Source: DATESZ01 sp035283845 (GTDB lineage Bacteria; Desulfobacterota; Syntrophia; Syntrophales; JACQWR01). From it: DNA of 16,496 bases. Under the pieces are notes generated by a model that did no database searches, was not told where the DNA came from, and saw only the letters and a program-made list of their open reading frames with translations. Numbering within the stretch: position 1 is the stretch's first letter; each line of letters starts with the position of its first letter. Positions 13,575 through 16,496 of the stretch are shown one piece after another. Position numbers and translations under genes: made by a program. The DNA lies in assembly GCA_035283845.1 (NCBI GenBank), contig DATESZ010000054.1, positions 1-16,496 of the forward strand. Direction: 5' to 3'.

Positions 13575-15080
13575 ATGAATAAGAAAGATATAACCAGTGC
13601 GAGAGGCGCTATAGAGTGGTTGAGAGGGCAGAATGATTTGTTGGTGGTGGATAAGGAGGTGGATCCCATCTATGAAGTTTCGGGAATCTCCAAAGCCCTG
13701 GACGGCGGCCCGGCGGTACTTTTCAATAAAGTTAAGGGCTATCCTGGGGTTAGGATCGCTACCAATGTGTTAGCCAACAGGGAAAGGATTGCCAGGATAC
13801 TGGGTGTCCCCAGCCCTAAAGATATTAAACTTAAGTGCCTTGAAGCATTGCACAAACAAATACCTCCGAAAGTTATCCGCAACGCCCCTTGCCAGGAAGT
13901 GGTTATCTCTAAAAATATCAATGTTAATAAGATATTGCCCATAATAAAACATACCGAGGAGGATGGGGGGCGTATTTTGGGGGGCGGTAACACTTTTATT
14001 TGGAAAGAGGGCGGGGGCTCCCATGTGGGCTTCAATCGGATGCATTATCGAGGGAAGGATTGGGGGTCCATGTCCATCAACCTCTCCAGCCATGTCGAAT
14101 ATCATGTCCTGGAAGCAAGAAAGACAAAAAGCAAACTCCCGCTGACTATCAATATTTGTACCTCGCCGGCCATCTGGCTTGTTTCTGGCGGGGGAATGCT
14201 GCAATTGAGTATGCCGGCGGGCAGTGATGAGTTGGCCATTGCCGGCGGAATTCAAGGTGCTCCGGTAAAGATCTGTAAAGCCAAGACAGTAGATGCCTAC
14301 TCCATTGCTGATGCCGAATGGGTCATTGAGGGTTTTGTTGATACATCTCAAGTTGTTTGGGAAACCGAAGAGGCGGAAAAGATGGGGAGGGATGATGCCG
14401 CGGATTTATTTCCCGAATACACCGGATATATGGGAAAAGCCAGGCGGACTTACAAATTTCAGGCTACGGCTGTTACCCACCGGAAAGATAGACCCATATT
14501 TTATGCCCCCTTGGCCCATAGTCTTGAAAGCAATAACCTTTGCAGCCCCCTGCGAGAGGCCTCCTTTCTGGACGTATCGAATAGGATATGTCCAGGGTTA
14601 GCCAAGGATGTAAATATTCTGGATAGCTTTAAGTCCTGGGCCGGGGTGGTCATACAGGTTAAGAAAAGAAGGAAGAGAGATGAAGGCTATCAAAGAAATA
14701 TCATCCTGGGGGCCTTTGCCGCGGCCACGGGATTGAGGTGGGTTATTATCGTAGATGATGATGTCGACATTTATGATGCGGAAGAAATCTTGTGGGCCCT
14801 GTCTACGAGGGTGGATCCTAATAGGGATATCATTGTCAACCCGGCCCTGAGAGGGGTGGACAATTTCCCCTTTGAAAAATTAGAGTCGGGGACCTTGCGT
14901 ATGGGCGTCTCGGCCAGCGTGGGGTTCGATGCTACGGTGCCTTACAACGTGACTTCCAAATTCAAAGTAGGGGTCTATCCCAAGGTTGATCTGAATAAAT
15001 GGTTTACAGATGAGCAAATTTCCCAAGCGAGAGCTGAACAAACCGTTTATGCTCGACGTATGGCCGAAAAGAGAAATTAA
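13575..15080 (+). CDS. UbiD-family (prenylated-FMN) decarboxylase/carboxylase
   Basis: This 501-residue protein is a full-length UbiD-family enzyme. Recognisable parts are the central segment HVGFNRMHYRGKDWG, in which R155 corresponds by eye to the prFMN-contacting Arg173 of fungal Fdc1; the acidic AEWVIEG at 247-253; VDDDVDIYDAEEILWALSTR at 393-412; and FDATVPY at 451-457. Using Fdc1 spacing, the metal ligands Asn168/His191/Glu233 map to H150, H173 and E219, so the first ligand appears to be His rather than Asn. Family members reversibly (de)carboxylate aromatic or alpha,beta-unsaturated acids using prenylated FMN, which UbiX makes; no ubiX is in the window. Anaerobes use UbiD relatives to carboxylate phenol-type and benzene-type substrates. 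The direction and substrate here are unknown. The HyuA-like gene follows after 48 bases, making a carboxylation/decarboxylation pair plausible. Confidence 0.9.
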   Translation: MNKKDITSARGAIEWLRGQNDLLVVDKEVDPIYEVSGISKALDGGPAVLFNKVKGYPGVRIATNVLANRERIARILGVPSPKDIKLKCLEALHKQIPPKVIRNAPCQEVVISKNINVNKILPIIKHTEEDGGRILGGGNTFIWKEGGGSHVGFNRMHYRGKDWGSMSINLSSHVEYHVLEARKTKSKLPLTINICTSPAIWLVSGGGMLQLSMPAGSDELAIAGGIQGAPVKICKAKTVDAYSIADAEWVIEGFVDTSQVVWETEEAEKMGRDDAADLFPEYTGYMGKARRTYKFQATAVTHRKDRPIFYAPLAHSLESNNLCSPLREASFLDVSNRICPGLAKDVNILDSFKSWAGVVIQVKKRRKRDEGYQRNIILGAFAAATGLRWVIIVDDDVDIYDAEEILWALSTRVDPNRDIIVNPALRGVDNFPFEKLESGTLRMGVSASVGFDATVPYNVTSKFKVGVYPKVDLNKWFTDEQISQARAEQTVYARRMAEKRN

Positions 15081-15128
15081 GTTTGTCAGATGGTAAAGAA
15101 CCCTGATGTAAACCGAAGGAGGGCCGGT

Positions 15129-16496
15129 ATGGGGAAGTCGGAAGACAAGAAGCAGTATATAATTTACGTTGATACGGGGGGCACCTTTTCAGATGCAGTA
15201 ATCGTGAGTTCTGACGGGACGTTTGTGAACGGGAAGGCCTCTACGACGCCGGACGATTTAGAACAGTGTTTATTCAATTGCATAGAAGATGCAGCCAAGC
15301 GGCTCAATAAGAGTTTAAGGCAAGTATTGTCGGACACAGAAATATTGGGATTTGGGACGACAGCGGGAACGAACACGATTTTGACTCGGAGCGGGGCGCC
15401 GAATTTAGGGTTTATAACGACCAGGGGATTTGAGGATACGACGATGATTGGCCGGGCGTCGGGGCGTTGGGCAGGGCGGCACCCGTCGGAGAGCATTCAT
15501 ATACCGACGACGGACCGGCCGGAGCCGCTGATACCGCGGGAGAGGATACGGGGGGTAACGGAGCGAACGGATTCAGTAGGGCTTGAGGCAATACCTTTGT
15601 ATGAAGAGGAAGCGCGGCAGGCGGTACGGGAGCTTTTGGATAGATACAAGGTAGAGGGGATAGCGGTATCCTTTTTATGGTCTTTTTTGAATGACGCTCA
15701 CGAGAAGCGGATGAAGGAGATTATCGGGGAGATAGCGCCGGAGTTACCAGTGTCTCTTTCCTCGGAGACGGTACTACTGATACGGGAGTCTTCCCGGTGC
15801 AACAGTACGATTACGAATCTTTATATAGGGAGCGAGGTACGCAAGCTATTTGGGAAGGTGAAAAAAAAGCTGGGCAGTTTGAATTATACCAAGCCTTTAC
15901 TGGTAATGCAGGCAGCGGGGGGGTTATCGAGGTCTGAGGTAGTGAAGCCGATTACGACTCTGCATTCGGGGCCGGTAGGAGGTTTGGTGGGGGTTGAGTT
16001 TATCAAGGATTTATATGGATTCTCCAATGTCATGGGGAGCGATGTGGGGGGGACGAGTTTTGACGTTTGTTTAGTGCCCGAGAGTGGGGCTATATATATT
16101 CGGGAGCCTGTAGTGGCCAATTTTATTTTATCCAATCCCATGCGGGAGATTATATCGATTGGGGCTGGCGGAGGGACGATCGCCTATATAGATGAATTGA
16201 CCAGGGTTTTACGTGTAGGGCCGAAGAGCGCGGGATCGCAGCCAGGACCCGTATGTTACGGTCGTGGAGGGACCCAGCCGACGGTAACAGATGCGGATGT
16301 TGTAACTGGGCGGATAGACCCGGATTATTTTTTAGGCGGGTCTATGAAGCTTGATAGAGAGGCGGCCCGGAAGGCGATCAAGGAGAAGATAGCCGATCCT
16401 CTGAAGATGGGGGTAGAGGAAGCGGCGCAGGGGATTACGACGATTATTGATGCAGTTATGGCCAACACCTTAGCTTCGACGTTGAGACTGCGCGGG
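15129..16496 (+). CDS. Hydantoinase A / acetone-acetophenone carboxylase beta-like subunit, 3' end outside window
   Basis: The frame is open from ATG 15129 to the last base (456 codons), about two thirds of a usual HyuA/AcxA-type subunit of roughly 680-720 residues. The N-terminal phosphate-binding motif is VDTGGTFSD (14-22), then LGFGTTAGTNTIL. A second ASKHA-type ATPase motif, GSDVGGTSFDV, starts near 303, and ISIGAGGGTIAYID lies near 342-355. This superfamily covers N-methylhydantoinase A, 5-oxoprolinase, acetone carboxylase beta and acetophenone carboxylase subunits, all of which use ATP to activate a carbonyl or amide. The UbiD neighbour and CoA enzymes fit a carboxylase-type role better than hydantoin use, but this is inference. 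A HyuB/alpha-type gene would be expected downstream. Start: GAAGGAGGG just upstream. Codon use is unusual: about two dozen of some 36 Thr codons are ACG, against about 4 of 21 in the UbiD gene. Confidence 0.88.
   Translation, partial: MGKSEDKKQYIIYVDTGGTFSDAVIVSSDGTFVNGKASTTPDDLEQCLFNCIEDAAKRLNKSLRQVLSDTEILGFGTTAGTNTILTRSGAPNLGFITTRGFEDTTMIGRASGRWAGRHPSESIHIPTTDRPEPLIPRERIRGVTERTDSVGLEAIPLYEEEARQAVRELLDRYKVEGIAVSFLWSFLNDAHEKRMKEIIGEIAPELPVSLSSETVLLIRESSRCNSTITNLYIGSEVRKLFGKVKKKLGSLNYTKPLLVMQAAGGLSRSEVVKPITTLHSGPVGGLVGVEFIKDLYGFSNVMGSDVGGTSFDVCLVPESGAIYIREPVVANFILSNPMREIISIGAGGGTIAYIDELTRVLRVGPKSAGSQPGPVCYGRGGTQPTVTDADVVTGRIDPDYFLGGSMKLDREAARKAIKEKIADPLKMGVEEAAQGITTIIDAVMANTLASTLRLRG

Noticed and set aside
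13770..14351. 193-residue minus-strand open frame within the UbiD gene
   Set aside because: The plus-strand UbiD frame is fully supported by motifs along its length; the antisense frame shows no recognisable domain.

Overview
All genes in the window lie on the + strand, packed closely and mostly preceded by strong Shine-Dalgarno sequences, which indicates a bacterium. The first gene belongs to the DUF1329 family, known mainly from Gram-negative outer-membrane and lipid contexts. The rest combine beta-oxidation-type CoA enzymes, a UbiD-type (de)carboxylase, a hydantoinase/acetone-carboxylase-type ATPase subunit, radical SAM enzymes and phytoene-desaturase-like flavoenzymes. This mix resembles gene neighbourhoods of anaerobic Desulfobacterota (former Deltaproteobacteria: syntrophs and sulfate reducers) that degrade hydrophobic or aromatic compounds. 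The taxonomic call is inference; no rRNA or marker gene is present.

Layout. (1) 1-969: C-terminal part of a DUF1329 protein, cut by the window edge. (2) 1095-3721: an HMG-CoA-synthase-like protein fused to a DUF35 zinc-ribbon/OB domain, then an SCP2/archaeal-type thiolase. (3) 3758-5864: cassette copy 1, made of a radical SAM protein, a PNPOx-like split-barrel protein and a small helical protein. (4) 5916-7567: enoyl-CoA hydratase and an SDR oxidoreductase. A strong hairpin plus T-run at 7616-7646 probably ends this transcription unit. (5) 7768-11126: two different CrtI-like FAD oxidoreductases. (6) 11161-13370: cassette copy 2, the same three families in the same order. (7) 13575-15080: UbiD-family decarboxylase after a 204-base gap. 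(8) 15129 to the end: HyuA/acetone-carboxylase-beta-like protein, truncated by the window edge.

The main discovery candidate is the duplicated three-gene cassette. Both radical SAM proteins carry an unusual C-x8-C-x2-C cluster motif and a shared N-terminal domain with an FQWHHED motif. Each is followed by a diverged pair of the same two small proteins. The copies differ clearly along their whole length, so this is an old duplication kept for two related but distinct steps.

The second notable item is the HMG-CoA-synthase-like fusion. By eye, all three catalytic positions (Glu, Cys, His) are substituted, while the DUF35 zinc ligands and the adjacent thiolase's catalytic residues are intact.

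A working model, by inference only: two radical SAM reactions and two FAD dehydrogenations act on a hydrophobic, perhaps cyclic, substrate. UbiD and the HyuA-like ATPase handle carboxylation or decarboxylation. The hydratase, SDR, thiolase and HMGS-like/DUF35 proteins cleave CoA-linked intermediates. DUF1329 may help move or sequester the lipid-like substrate at the envelope.
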